From positions 4,030,001 to 4,094,000 of the forward strand of contig CM007991.1 of assembly GCA_002189035.1 (NCBI GenBank): 64,000 nucleotides of DNA, read 5' to 3'. Under the pieces are notes generated by a model. That model worked only from the letters and a program-made list of their open reading frames with translations. It was not told where the DNA came from and did no database searches. Of this stretch, positions 46,042-58,400 are shown one piece after another. This DNA comes from Utricularia gibba. Its lineage: Eukaryota; Streptophyta; Magnoliopsida; Lamiales; Lentibulariaceae. Each line of letters begins with the position of its first letter. The first letter of the stretch is position 1. A program made the translations under genes and the position numbers.

Positions 46042-47391
46042 TCAGCATTCCATCACAGCACAATTATACACAAAGCTGCTGGAGCGTTTCCGGCCGAGCA
46101 ACTCCCACTGCGGAGGGCCGCCGCCGTCCGAAGGGGTCCAGGAATTGACTTCTATGTATCTTTCTCCGGCGTTCCGAGGCCCCCCAACGACGAGGAGACG
46201 GTGACCGCAGGCTCGGAAGGCTAGACCCCATCCATTCATGGAGCCTGCTCGTTCTGGAAGCCGTCCCATGGTTGTCCAGACACCTCCCTGTTTTATGTAT
46301 TTCCTCACCTCCATATCAGAGTAGTCTGCAGCGTACAATTCATTATGCACGACAGCGACCAAAGGGGGAGCTTCAGATCTGGGAGCAGCAGCCTCGTTTC
46401 CCCTGGCTGTGGCAGCAACTCGAACGGGTGACATGTTTGGTATCATCCGCCATGTTCGAGTTTCCAAGTTGTATTCCTCTCCACACGTAAGGAGTTTCGA
46501 GTCAGCTCCTCCGGTTCCTCCAACAACGTAGAACTTGCCATCCATGAAGACTGCGGAGCACATTTTCCTTGGTTTATTCATGCTGGGAAGCACGGTCCAG
46601 GTGCCTTCTTCTGAGTTGTATAACTCCGCAGAACTCAAAATGTTTCCTTGTGAATCACAGCCACCTGCCAGTATTGCTATCTGGCCTAGACTTGCAGATC
46701 CGAATAGGCATCGAGGCTGGTTCATAGACATTCCAATCTTCCATGTGTTTGTCAGCAAGCTATAATGATGAATGACATGGGACATGAGATCCCTTCCAAA
46801 AACCAGAAGCTCAGTCCCAACAGCCAAAGATACCTTGTCTGCACATATAAAACAGTCATTAGGTGCCATTCGTGGTAGATTCATCCATCGCCTGTGAGTA
46901 GGGTCAAAAGCCTCCCACTCAAGAGGGTGGCAGGATAAATAAACCCAATGCTCCACCATCCCAGACAGCCGTCTCACTTTGTAAACTTCACCACTTCTGA
47001 TGAGCTCTCGGAAGCTCCGGTTCAGAGATGCAATCACACCGTAGTCAGCCCGAGAGCACCGTCTAACACAGCTGATAGAAATGTCTCTACCAATAGCAAC
47101 AATCAGTGAACTTGAATCAGAATCATCCCCGGCATTTCCTTCATTTCCTGAATCACCCCAAGGATCAGAATCCGGCAACAATATCCTACTGTTAGAAAAA
47201 GAAGTGTCCGTCCTATCTCCTAATTGCTTGGGGAACTTCTTGACAAGATATTCTTCTTCATCGTCGTCCTCCAAATGTCTCTTGTTTGAAAGTTCCTCAG
47301 CTTTTGCTGGCAGGAAATTCACCCGCCAGCCACCTTCTCGTTCACAGCTACCACTGAAATCTGCTGAAAAACAAGGTCTATCCTCCAGCAT
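46042..47391 (-). CDS. F-box/kelch-repeat protein, SKIP11-like
   Basis: Substrate-receptor-type F-box protein of 449 residues in one coding exon. The N terminus starts MLEDRPC and has an acidic stretch (LEDDDEEEYLVKKF). A divergent F-box follows (DISISCVRRCSRADYGVIAS, then LNRSFRELIRSGEVYKVRR). Kelch repeats come next: HPLEWEAFDPTHRRW, GTELLVFGRD, IAILAGGCDSQG, ELYNSEEGTWTVLPSM, KFYVVGGTGG, LETRTWRMIPNM and LLVVGGPR. The C terminus is FVYNCAVMEC. It matches the At1g14330/SKIP11 group by eye. The ATG at 47391 is chosen over an upstream in-frame stretch because MLED is the family start and an intron acceptor (TTGCAG) ends just above 47443 in the leader. SCF complex membership is inferred from the family. 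Confidence 0.93.
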   Translation of the reverse strand: MLEDRPCFSADFSGSCEREGGWRVNFLPAKAEELSNKRHLEDDDEEEYLVKKFPKQLGDRTDTSFSNSRILLPDSDPWGDSGNEGNAGDDSDSSSLIVAIGRDISISCVRRCSRADYGVIASLNRSFRELIRSGEVYKVRRLSGMVEHWVYLSCHPLEWEAFDPTHRRWMNLPRMAPNDCFICADKVSLAVGTELLVFGRDLMSHVIHHYSLLTNTWKIGMSMNQPRCLFGSASLGQIAILAGGCDSQGNILSSAELYNSEEGTWTVLPSMNKPRKMCSAVFMDGKFYVVGGTGGADSKLLTCGEEYNLETRTWRMIPNMSPVRVAATARGNEAAAPRSEAPPLVAVVHNELYAADYSDMEVRKYIKQGGVWTTMGRLPERAGSMNGWGLAFRACGHRLLVVGGPRNAGERYIEVNSWTPSDGGGPPQWELLGRKRSSSFVYNCAVMEC

Positions 47392-48260
47392 CCTTCTGGG
47401 ATTTATATCGATCTTGCTTACAGCATAGTCACCCTTAACCAAACTGCAAGAACAGAAAAAAAAATATATCAACTATAAGAATTATTATCGAATTCTGTTG
47501 AATGAAAAGAGTCAGAGCTAGATCCATAAAATGCAGAGACAAAAAAAAAAAAAAAAAAAAACCCGAATCATATACGGAAGTGAAAAGAAAAAACCTTATG
47601 CAGATATTGGTCAACATCCAAGAACAATAAAAAAAGTCAATGCTTTACAAAATAAGAAGCCAATCCTTGGTACAAACTACAAAGTCTTGGGAAGCATGAA
47701 ACCCAAGCAACCCAGATTCGGAAATATATATAGATCAATCATTCCAAAATTCAATCTTTTTTCTTAATCAATACAGATTCAAGAACCTGATTAAGCATGC
47801 ACAGTAATTGCAATATTAACACCAGATCAGTGATCTACAGGCCATAATTACTCCAACCCCCAATTTAATCACTCAAACTCGATCCATCAGCAGTCATTCA
47901 AGAACCGAGGTGCTTACAATCAGTCAAAATTCTACCAGAAAGCACCAGTTTTGAGAACAAAAAAAAAAAAAAAAAAAAAAAAAAACAGAACTCACTAAAA
48001 CGAAAACTTACGAATGAATAGAATTCAAACTATCACTTCCTTCTTCTATCTATTCCCAGCGTGCTAAAATCATTTCCTTTGTCTCCCTCTCCTTTTTTCC
48101 CTTTCCTTCCCCCTTCTCACCAGCATTAGTTCAGTTCAGTATGAAGAGGAGAGAGGGAGAAGGAGGAGGAGATAACTTCAGTTCAGTTCTGCAAATCAAA
48201 GGCTCCGGCGTAGGGGCATGGGCAAGATCTATGAGGACCCCCTTTTTATCTCTGCCGTGC
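47392..48260 (-). other. Leader and promoter of the kelch gene
   Basis: A 5' UTR intron probably spans from about 47444 to the region of 48010. It contains two long poly-A runs on the plus strand (47541-47561 and 47959-47985). Purine/pyrimidine-rich sequence at 48050-48200 is likely the first UTR exon and core promoter. Confidence 0.45.
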
Positions 48261-51200
48261 TTTGCCCAGATGATGCTCTAGTTTGTCTACATTATCTTTT
48301 TGGCCCCAATACTTATCTTTTATAACTCTCAGTTCCATCTTAATCCACGCCCCTATAATTCTTAATTTCAATAGGCCTCCCCATGCCAGATTATTACAAT
48401 TATTAAACAACGTTGTGCAGGGCTGCTTGTTTTTTCTTTACTATTTTTATATTGGCCCCATTATTTTTTTTTCTTTTTTCAAACATTTTCTTTTGATAAA
48501 ATTGTAATAAACACATTTTAAGTTTAGATCAATATAAAAATTTTAATCCTCGAATTTAAAAAAGATAAAAAAACTCAACTTTAAGTTATCAAAAACATAA
48601 TATCCAAATACTTTTCAAAATTTTTTAAAAATGAATTGATTAACGATATTGCAGTTTTGGTGTCAAATCTAACAAAATTTCATACTAAATTTTTTTGCAT
48701 TCGTTAGTGGAGTTCGATAAATCGGATGATACATTTGTTAAGATTATACTGCATTTGTATCTTGTATAATTTAAAGTAACGATTGTTATATTGCATCCAC
48801 GTTTAGTTCTGATATGATATATCATTATAACAGCATTATGGTCAAAAGCGGTTAATTTTGATAATATGAAAGGTTAAACGTACAATTTCATAAATTTAAG
48901 GACAAACTATTTATAAAAAAACAAATTGATGAGTTTATGACACAATTGTTAAACTTTAGAATTAAGGTCTACTTATTATAATTTGGAGTACCTCTAACAA
49001 ACTCCACCCATTTTCTTTTCTGTAATATATATACTTAATTATGACAACATATAGTGTTGTGTAGGATCAACATCTTAGGGACATCAGCTCGAGAGACAAA
49101 ACAGGGCAACAAGCACTGGAGTTAAATTTGAAATAAATGTTTAAGTACATAAATATTGTTTATTCGAAAAAAAAGAACAAATTAAATGTAATTTTCGTAA
49201 AGATAACATTATAGCCAAATCAATAAATACAATCAATCGCATCCATGTAGTAGTTCATTAACAAAATTATCATAATAAAAAGCATATTATACAAGTAGAA
49301 ATAGTTTACAAGAAATAAGATGATTAAATCAATGAATATCATATTGTGCGTAACTGTTATTAAAATAATAATTTTCTAAAAAATAAAATAAAAAAACTGA
49401 AATTTGTATAGGGTCCACTACAAAATCAACACTACTTCATACTAAATTTTGAGAAAAAAAATCAATGCTTATCATAATGAATATAATTTATATTGATAAA
49501 TTATCAAATTTTATTATTCTATTTTACTTTTCCGAAAAACTATATCTAGCACATAGATAAACAAGAAAGAATACTATTTATCTTATATTTCTATTCTATT
49601 CTCATTAATCACTTGAGTTACTACTCATAATTCTACTCAACATAATAGGATTGAGAACTCAGTTGAAGTTACATTAGAAGTATTCTATAGTATGAAGAAT
49701 ACTATAGAATCATTAGGATTCTAATATTACTAGAGAAGATCCTACTCCCATGAGTGTGTGAGAAAAATAACATAGTATATATAAAAAATTAATGATAGTG
49801 TATGAGAGATAAAATCATAATTACTATTTTTCAAAATAGTCCAATTGTAACCCAAATGCCTATTTATGGAAGATTGCAGACTTACTTTACATGTTATAGA
49901 ACTTACAAAAATATTGATAAATGAATTTTGTAACCCAAAAGTCAAGATTTTTACAAAAATGATTTTGTATATAAAATAAAATATTGATAAATGAATTTAA
50001 TAAAAAATATATGTTAATCTGTTTTTATTAAACATGCGTAGAATTTTTAAATTTATATAAAACTACTTTTAAATTAAATACTATATTTTAATTTAATTTA
50101 TTAAATAAAAATCCTGAAAATTGATTTTAAAATATCAATCAAACACAACTTAAAAAATTAGAATTAAATTATTCAGCGCGTGATTGCCACCCGCAACGTA
50201 AAATCAATAAAAAAAGGTGAGGGCATTAGCCATTGATGTCGGAGATTCCTTTGAAAGCTCCGGTCAACGTCATAAAGCAGAAGTTGAACAAAACGTAAAA
50301 AAAAAAAATAATTAATTAATTAACTGAAATCATTACGCCTCCTAACCCATGATTATTAACCGTATTTATGACCCAATGGGGACAACAACTTTTTAAACTA
50401 CCCCTTCCATCATCTAAATAATATTTATAATAAGTCACATGAGTATAAAATATGATTAAAAATATTTTAAAGGATTAATAAATTTTAATTGGATTGAATC
50501 ATGAGTCAATTTCTAAACACTCAATATCTATTCATTTTTATTTTTCAAAAAAATATTTAATAAAACATGGGCTGAATCTTCGTAATTTTTTTTTAAAAAA
50601 TGAAATATTTCTAGATTTTTGTTCTTTTTATATGTTTGAAAATAAATTGTTTCTAAATTATGCTTTAAAAAACACATGTTGCCACACACAAATTCTTGAA
50701 CTATCTTTGATTCCATTTCTCGAAAATCATTTTTTTTAAACAAATAATATTAACAGAACAAAATTTGCGTTTCTGTACGTTATTAAAAATATGATGTGTT
50801 TTTAAATTCACATATTTTTTTAGAATAGAATTTATTTGAAACGTAATGTTAATGTAATTGTATATAAATGGGATTCGGCGGGGCGAATTCCAACTACCAA
50901 ATTGTCTGAAGCCTGGACCATCCACACGAGGACCATTCTGAAATGTAGTAATGCCCGACTACATATGCACGCATACATGTGCACGCATAATTCCACAAAC
51001 TTTTGTTGGGACCATTTTTTATTTTCATTTTTGTTTTCTTTTTTGAAAACTTTATCCATGCCTAGTCTGCAGTGTTGGAAATGCCTGAATCAGACAATCA
51101 CCATTGTGTTTGATTAAGCGCAATAAATGTAAATAATTTATAAGGCATTTTGTTCGGATGGGATTGCGCTGCTTGAATCGAATTGTAAGCTATACGAGCC

Positions 51201-52444
51201 GACCCAATTTATGTCATCATGAATTGAGAAGACCCCGGGGTAGTATAGTTGATAATTGACTTTTTGTCATTAAGTTTTATGGCTTTTGATAATTTTTTAT
51301 GGTTTTTCTACATTTATTGTGTTTGACTTTTTTATGTTTTTACATTTTTTATATCAATTTGATTTTTTTTTGAAGTAAATCACGTTTTGTCATTTTTTTG
51401 GATGACTTTGGCCTAAATTGTGTAAAAATAAAAATGATCATTGAGGGGTGAAAAATGAGTTGTTTGAATGGATATTTAGTCTAAGAAGCTTGGGTTAGAT
51501 AAAATTTGAATCTTATCTTAAAAAATATGATACAAATTCATCAATAAAGCTTAATAAATCTTCTCATCTATATAAAAATGTGATCATCAAGGTTTTTTGA
51601 AGTTCGAAAAGTCTTCAAGTCAGTGTAGTAGTCGTATAATCGAATCTAATATCTTCCGTTTTCATTTATTTTCATTTTTTTTATCAGTTTCATATGTTAG
51701 AATCGTGCTTTTAATACACTGGACGATCACAAATATTTTTGTTTCAAGAAAATAGAATGTGGTGGGGTTTCAATTTGGTTTCATCATATTTACTAAGGTT
51801 AGGGTGTGCTACAAGATGATAATCAGAAATTCAACAGATTTAGTTTGGTTCATATAAGATGAGAGCATGTTTAAGCAGATTCTTGAGAAATAAAAATAAT
51901 AATAAAAGTAAAGCGGAGAAAATTAGTGAAAATTTCTCAGATATGATGATAAACATGCAATCAGCAAACTATTAATAGAATGTGGTGTTGAGAGATAAAG
52001 TGAAAGAAATTAAATTTGATGTGGTAAATATTAAGAAAGGTAAAGGTTGGAGAGGGAGAGTGAGGATAGTCTGAAAAAAAATGGAAATGCCAGTGAATGT
52101 GTAATTTTTATGAGACTAAATAACCATAATTTTAGTTAATCTAAAGATAAATGTAACTGTTTTTATAAAAAATTGAATATTGCTCATCATATTATAAAGG
52201 AAGGTCGAATATTACATCCATACAAAGAAAAACAAAACAAAACCTTCATATTAAATCATGGTAAAGATTCTCTGTTGAAAAAAATAATATGTAGAGGAGG
52301 ATTATAGCTCAATTCATTGGAATACTGGACGAATCAAATGACATGTAATTACTATATTAAAAATGCTATAGTTGAGGATTGTGTACATTAACAATGAGTG
52401 GAAAAGCATCAGATTATCTTTGGTATCAAACACATGGTAGAAAG
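48261..52444. other. AT-rich intergenic DNA
   Basis: Four kilobases with no recognised gene and only short AT-rich frames. 49955-50160 shows the same AT-repeat texture as other spacers. A small GC patch at 50870-51120 has no coding or RNA signature I can identify. Confidence 0.5.
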
Positions 52445-55393
52445 TAGGGCTGTGCAAAATTAATGAAACTCCAAATACTGAATTGAATTTTATGTTATTT
52501 GATATTTGGAATACAGTATTCGGTATTTGGTATATACTTTGTAGATTATTCTTAAAAATTTTGGATTTTGGTTTCGTATTTAAAATAGGAACTATAATTT
52601 GGTATATATCGAATAAGCCAAAGGTTTATATTATTATTTAACTATATATTCTTTAATATCTAAAATATTATATCTTTTAGAATCATTAATAAGAAAAGCC
52701 TTCGCTATTCTTCGTTCTTGAACACACTTTGACTTTAAGAAATCTAGTCCAAATTCAACCACCACCGTTCTTATCTACCATGGATAATGATTCAATTTAG
52801 CCATTATCCATTGAGCAATCTTCTAATCACCCACCTCCTCCACCACTTTTTGGGCAATTTGCAACAACTTCAGTGTCTGCTATTGATAGATCTAGCAGGA
52901 AGAAAAAGGAAACAAATGGCTTTGAGATCACCTTTATAGTCTGATTATAAAAGATTTGAAGGTTCTGATGGAACAATGAAGGCCCAATGCAAGACATGTG
53001 GACTTAAAATAAGAGCTAATACTACGAATGAGATGTATGCACTGAAGAGTCATAATACAACTTGCAAGGAAATGATATAATATATTGATAATGATTAAAA
53101 GCAAACATCTATCACATTTAATTCTAGAGTGAATTCTAATATGACTATTATCAGGTGCGATAGAAAGACTTTGATACGATTAATAATATATGTCGAGCTT
53201 TCTTTTTTATTTGTTTCAAGGCCTGAATTTGCCTATTTTATATCTATTGTTTGTCTTAAGTTTAAATTTTCTTCAAGATGGACAATGCAATGTGATATAT
53301 ATGACTTGTTTTACTTTGAAAATGAAAAATTGAAATAGTATTTTAGAAGCTCACATCAAAGAGTAAGTTTAACTATTGATAGTTGTACTTCGATTCAAAG
53401 AGTGAATTATATGTGCTTGACTGTTCATTATATTAATGAAGATTGGATATTGCACAAACGATTGTTGAGTTTCTGTCCAATTTCATCTTACAAGGAAAAA
53501 GACATTGGTGTTGCTATTGATAGATGCTTATGTGATTGGAGATTGAATAGAATTTTTACAATTACAGTTGATAATGCTAGTTCAAATGATATTGCTATTC
53601 AGTTTTTGAAAGAGAAGTATTGTAATAGGAAAGAAAGTGTGATTAAATGTGAATTACTTCATATGCGGTGTGTTACTCACATAATTAATTTAGTTGTGAA
53701 GGATGGTTTAAAATTGGCAATGGATTATGTGAAGAAAGTTAAAGAAGTGGTAACATATATTAGAGAATCTCCTCAAAGATTGCAGAAGTGTAAAGAATTT
53801 GCAGTGGCTGAAAATATTCAGTGTAAATATTCATTGACATTAGATGTGCTAACTAGGTGGAATGCTAATTATCTAATGTTAGAAACTGCACTTAAATTTG
53901 AGAAATATGATGATGAAAACACCACCAACTTTAGGAAAGATCTTTAAAATGATACATGAATATGCATGATATCAAATGCGAGTAATTGAGATGACGTGAA
54001 AAGACTTATCAAACATCTTGAACAGTTTTATCAACTTATTTTGAAAGTCTCTACTTCTAATTTGGTCACTGCCAATTGTTTTTTCCATGAGATTACAAAT
54101 GTTGATGAAGCTTTACGTGAATGACAAAACTCTAGTGATGTGAACTTGGTTGAAGTGACAATAAAAATGAGAGAAAAATATTTGAAATATTGGGGTGATG
54201 CAGAAAAGATGAACAAGTTGATATTCATTGCTGTTATTTTTTATGCTCGTCAAAAATTTGAGTATTTAGAGTATTGCTGAAATGATATTTATGGTAAAAA
54301 GTCAGTTGACATAATTTTTGAGATTAGAAAAACTCTCTACACTTTATTTGAAGAGTATAAAAGGAAGTTGATGACGGAAAATATAGAGGATGTAATTAGC
54401 AATAATGCAAGTGATGGTAATTGTAGAGACAATGGTCACTTGTCAAAGCAACCCTATAATGAGATTGACAGTGATACCAAATTATTGGAAAGGTTGAATC
54501 GATAGAAGAAGAACAAAGGTATGGGTGCTAAAGTTGATAAATCAGAATTGGATAAATATTTGAGTGAAAATATAGAAACAATCATGGCCAATTCTAAGTT
54601 TGATATTCTATCATATTGGAAAGTAAATGCTATTGGGTTTCATGTGCTTGCTCAAATGCCTCGTTATGTTTTATCAGTTCTTATTTCTACTGTCGCATCT
54701 GAGTCGACATTTAGTACATGTATCACATATTTTTTTCATAAACTATTCTAATTTAATATACAATCTTTCAATTTTTATTTAATATATGATAGATGGTAAA
54801 ATTCTAAATACTTTTAGAAGTTCTTTGAGTCCCAAGAGTATAGAATCACTCATATGCACCCAAGATTGACTTAGAGGATTATATGATCTAGGGAACACTG
54901 AAGAAGATCCTTTGAAACAAGTGAAATTTGAGAATGATAATTATCACATTATTGACGATATTTTTATAATTATATATTATTATTATTTTTATATTATCTA
55001 TCTAAACTAATATTATATTTATTAAATCTTATTGTTTCAGAGATAACATGAATTTCTTCCATCACTTTAGAATAGGAAGTTATGAATTTTTCGTAAAACC
55101 TAAATTATTGTATTTTATTTTATGGAATGAAATTAAGATTTTTTTATATATTATATTTGAAACACTTTTGACATTTTAAATATATGATAAGTATTTTACT
55201 ATTAATATTTAATGAAATAAAAAATTTGGAATTTAATGAACCAAATATTGAATATCGAAATAATTTTAATATTTGATATTTAAATTGACACCATATCTGA
55301 TTTGGATTTAGAATATGAATTTTTACAAATTTTAGTATTTGGAAGTTCCGTATTTAATTCAATATACTGAACACTATCGAATGCTCACCCCTA
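52445..55393 (+). mobile_element. hAT superfamily DNA transposon, full length but decayed
   Basis: A 2949-bp element. The left end TAGGGCTGTGCAAAA and the reverse complement of the right end, TAGGGGTGAGCATTC, are imperfect terminal inverted repeats. The 8-bp target duplication is GTAGAAAG (52437-52444) and GTAGGAAG (55394-55401), seven of eight identical. Subterminal regions carry repeated TATTTGG/TATTCG-type motifs. The interior encodes a broken transposase. Confidence 0.88.
52780..54750 (+). pseudogene. Broken hAT transposase (zf-BED, RNase-H fold, dimerisation domain)
   Basis: Reading from an ATG at 52780 there are several in-frame stops and frame changes, so no functional protein is made. 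Recognisable blocks in order: a BED finger (CKTCGLKIRANTTNEMYAL and a downstream HNTTC); catalytic-core blocks VSLTIDSCTSIQ and FTITVDNASSND with the two expected aspartates; the CxxH-type MRCVTHIINLVVKDGL; LTRWNANYLML; and the C-terminal hAT dimerisation part (SELDKYL, DILSYWKVN, ISTVASESTFST). The best-preserved frame is 53402-53947. It resembles plant RICESLEEPER-like hAT transposases. Confidence 0.88.
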
Positions 55394-55401
55394 GTAGGAA
55401 G

Positions 55402-58400
55402 TTCAAACTAGAGAAAACATTAAGCTTTAATTTGATAAATAGACTTATAAGAGATTGCTGCTGAAAATGTTTTATTAAATATTCATAAACAATGAAATAG
55501 TTATTAATAAAATCAGAAAGGTTAGGGATGGCATGCGGATATGAAAAACCATGTGAAGATCGGCGGTTAGAGATCATGCGACTACATAACTTTAGAAATT
55601 TAGTAAATACTTACAAAGATTGTTATGACTATAAAAGGTGACTAACTAAGATGAATATTGATGTAAATGAAAAGTTTTTAATAGAACAAATAACAGTCAT
55701 ATATGACTCACAATAAAGGAAAATGTGACGTGTCAAATGTAAAATATTAATTGGAATAAATTGTGTCAATAAAAATTAATATGATGAGCAATTAATATAT
55801 AATACCAATTGTGATGAATATAAATCAAGGACATATTTTACTTTTGTTTTGTACAAAGAATATCCGTGATGTATGCTTTGATCGAATGCAATGATATGAA
55901 GATCTTTTAAAATCATGTGAAATAATGTTGTGGTGATAGTTTGGGTAATCAACGAATCAATAGAAAATCTGAATCTGATCACATGTTCTTATACAAAAGA
56001 TATTGAAATATAAAAATGCTATAAATCTGATATTGTATATTGCTGTTTGGTATATTTGAAACTCTTAGAAAACTGTATTTTATAAGGTATCAAAGAATAC
56101 TAATGTGAATACAAATAATATGTTTAATGATTTAAAATGATAAAATTGGATAATTAATCTATGGAATAATTTAAAATTATATGAGACTTATATTCAAACT
56201 TTGTAGTAAAGGTAAATATAATTAACTGTTTTATTTTTTAAAAAATAAATATATTTATTGATAATAAAATAATCTAAAATCGATTGTCAAATAATTACAG
56301 TTTCATTTATTTTCAGAAATAAAAATAACTCATGAAAACATTAGACCCAAGGGCTGGACTGGATCCATCAAGAGGATGTGATGGCCCAACCCAAGTACCC
56401 GAAGAGCCCATGAACTGACCGTTACAAGCTATCGTTTTGTAGATTATGCACCACGCGTTGGATCTGGTAGGCCCCATGGATTAATGGGCCTCGGCCCATA
56501 ATTAATCAAGTTCCATGCTGTTAACGGCTGCCACCTCGCGCGTGGTGTCCACGTTGGAAATTTAATGATATTTTAATTTTTTAAAAAAATAAAAAATTAA
56601 TAAAATAAAAAAAATTATTTTTGGAGTATTAGAATGAATGGTAAATTGAATCTCTAATTTTAAAATATTGATTGTCCCCATGTAAGGTGTGTGAAGATAT
56701 TTCATTGTTGATCGATCCTGCGCGAATCGGCGGCACTTGCAGTCAGTGAAGAGAATTGGGGATTTAATCCCTGATCAGTCATGCTTGTCTCTTCAATGAT
56801 ATAGAGCAATTGATGTGGTAGTTTCTCCAGCAAATATGTGTTTTTTGGTCTATTTATTTCATTGAAGAAATGGCCATGCTTTGTTTTTAGGCCCCATGCG
56901 AATGCCTGCTCGCACCCTTACCGCTGCCAGGGAGATTGTATTAATAAACTAGGACCCTGTGTCAGATATTGCCTCCTGCATGATTGAATTACCTGTTTCG
57001 GAACCGTGTTCTTGAGAGCACAATAGGCGTGGCGGGAATGGCTATGCTTTTTCGATGTTTTATCATGTCATTGTTCTTGAATGTAAATTTTTGGGACATT
57101 GTTGTAAAGTAAGGTGTAAGGGCTTGATCTTAATGGGGCCTTACTGTGGTGGATATGATCCCCTTCTCTACTGCAGTAGTTATCCGCATCATAATAATTC
57201 ATTTGTTGCTGTTTCTTCTAGATTTTAGAAACATTAACTTGTGTTGGACTGGAAAAGAAACGAATTTTTGACTGGTCAATCTCTATTCCTCACTCATGTG
57301 ATGAACAGGCAGTAGAGGGTGAGTTAAATGATGATGGAAAAAAAGTGAAGAATTTTTCACTGCTTGTTCTCAGCACTGCATCTGGCATGAATGAAATGGC
57401 CATGCTGGCCTACACATTTTTCCTCGTGTGCAGTATAAAACTAGCAGTTAATGCCGGTAGATGAAACCAGATGATAAGGAGTTTATCTGAAACAGGAACT
57501 TGAGAATACAAACGCTTCACGTGATTGGAGGGATGATACCACAGAGCCTTGGATACTGTACTAGGTGTGTGTCTGTTCCCATTTCTGGTGGCTGGGAAAG
57601 AAAGCAGGCTGGTTCATGTTGCAAGATGTGCTGTGCTTTTAACTCTTTTTTTTTTTTGAAATGCAACAGGAAAAAGGATCCGAAGATGGAAGACAATGGA
57701 CACCCCACCACAAAACCTTCCTATCAGGTATGCAGCATCTGTCTTTTACCAATTTCCCCGAAATTCAACATTAGATGAACTACAAATCACCGGCTCCGAC
57801 ATGGCATCCGCAGTGGGGTGTTCGTGCATTGTCACAGCTCATACTCTCCCATCAAGTGACATTTTCTTGTCCTTGAAGTTGTAAATGTTACACTTATGTC
57901 CTATCACGTGTCTGGTATGTCGAGGAAAACAGTGTTGAATAATCAGGTTTGTGTGTGAAACATAGCATTGCCTGATTGAAACAAGGCATTGAGTTTTGCT
58001 TGCTGTTGCCTCCATCGATTTATTTCCCTCCCGAAAAAGTCTCCAACTGCTGACAGGTGCTCTTATTTCTATCCACCAAGCAGCTGCTCCCCCCTCCAAC
58101 CTCCAATTATTGCTGTCCCACCCTGGCCTTCCTCCATCTTCTGCGTATAAATGTAACCCTCTCTCCCTCTTCTCAAATGGGATCCAACCTCTTAGCATCT
58201 TGATCATGTAGTTAGTGCATATACGCCCTCTTGACTGATTTACTTCCTTGCAGAAGAGCTGTTTCAAATGCTAGAGCATGTCTGATACAGAGGTTAGCCC
58301 ATGTGATTCCTCAAGTGCTGCCTGGCTGGTTGGCTGGTTTTGATGCAACCTGAAAGGTTGGGTCTTTTCAAGAGGCATCACAGGAGACATTCATTGGCTT

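Noticed and set aside
45746-46224. Plus-strand 152-codon frame near the kelch gene
   Set aside because: Much of it is antisense to the well-supported kelch coding exon.
57500-58267. Cys-rich plus-strand frame and 142-codon minus-strand frame
   Set aside because: The cysteines do not form a recognisable zinc-binding pattern and the two frames lie in a region without splice-consistent neighbours.
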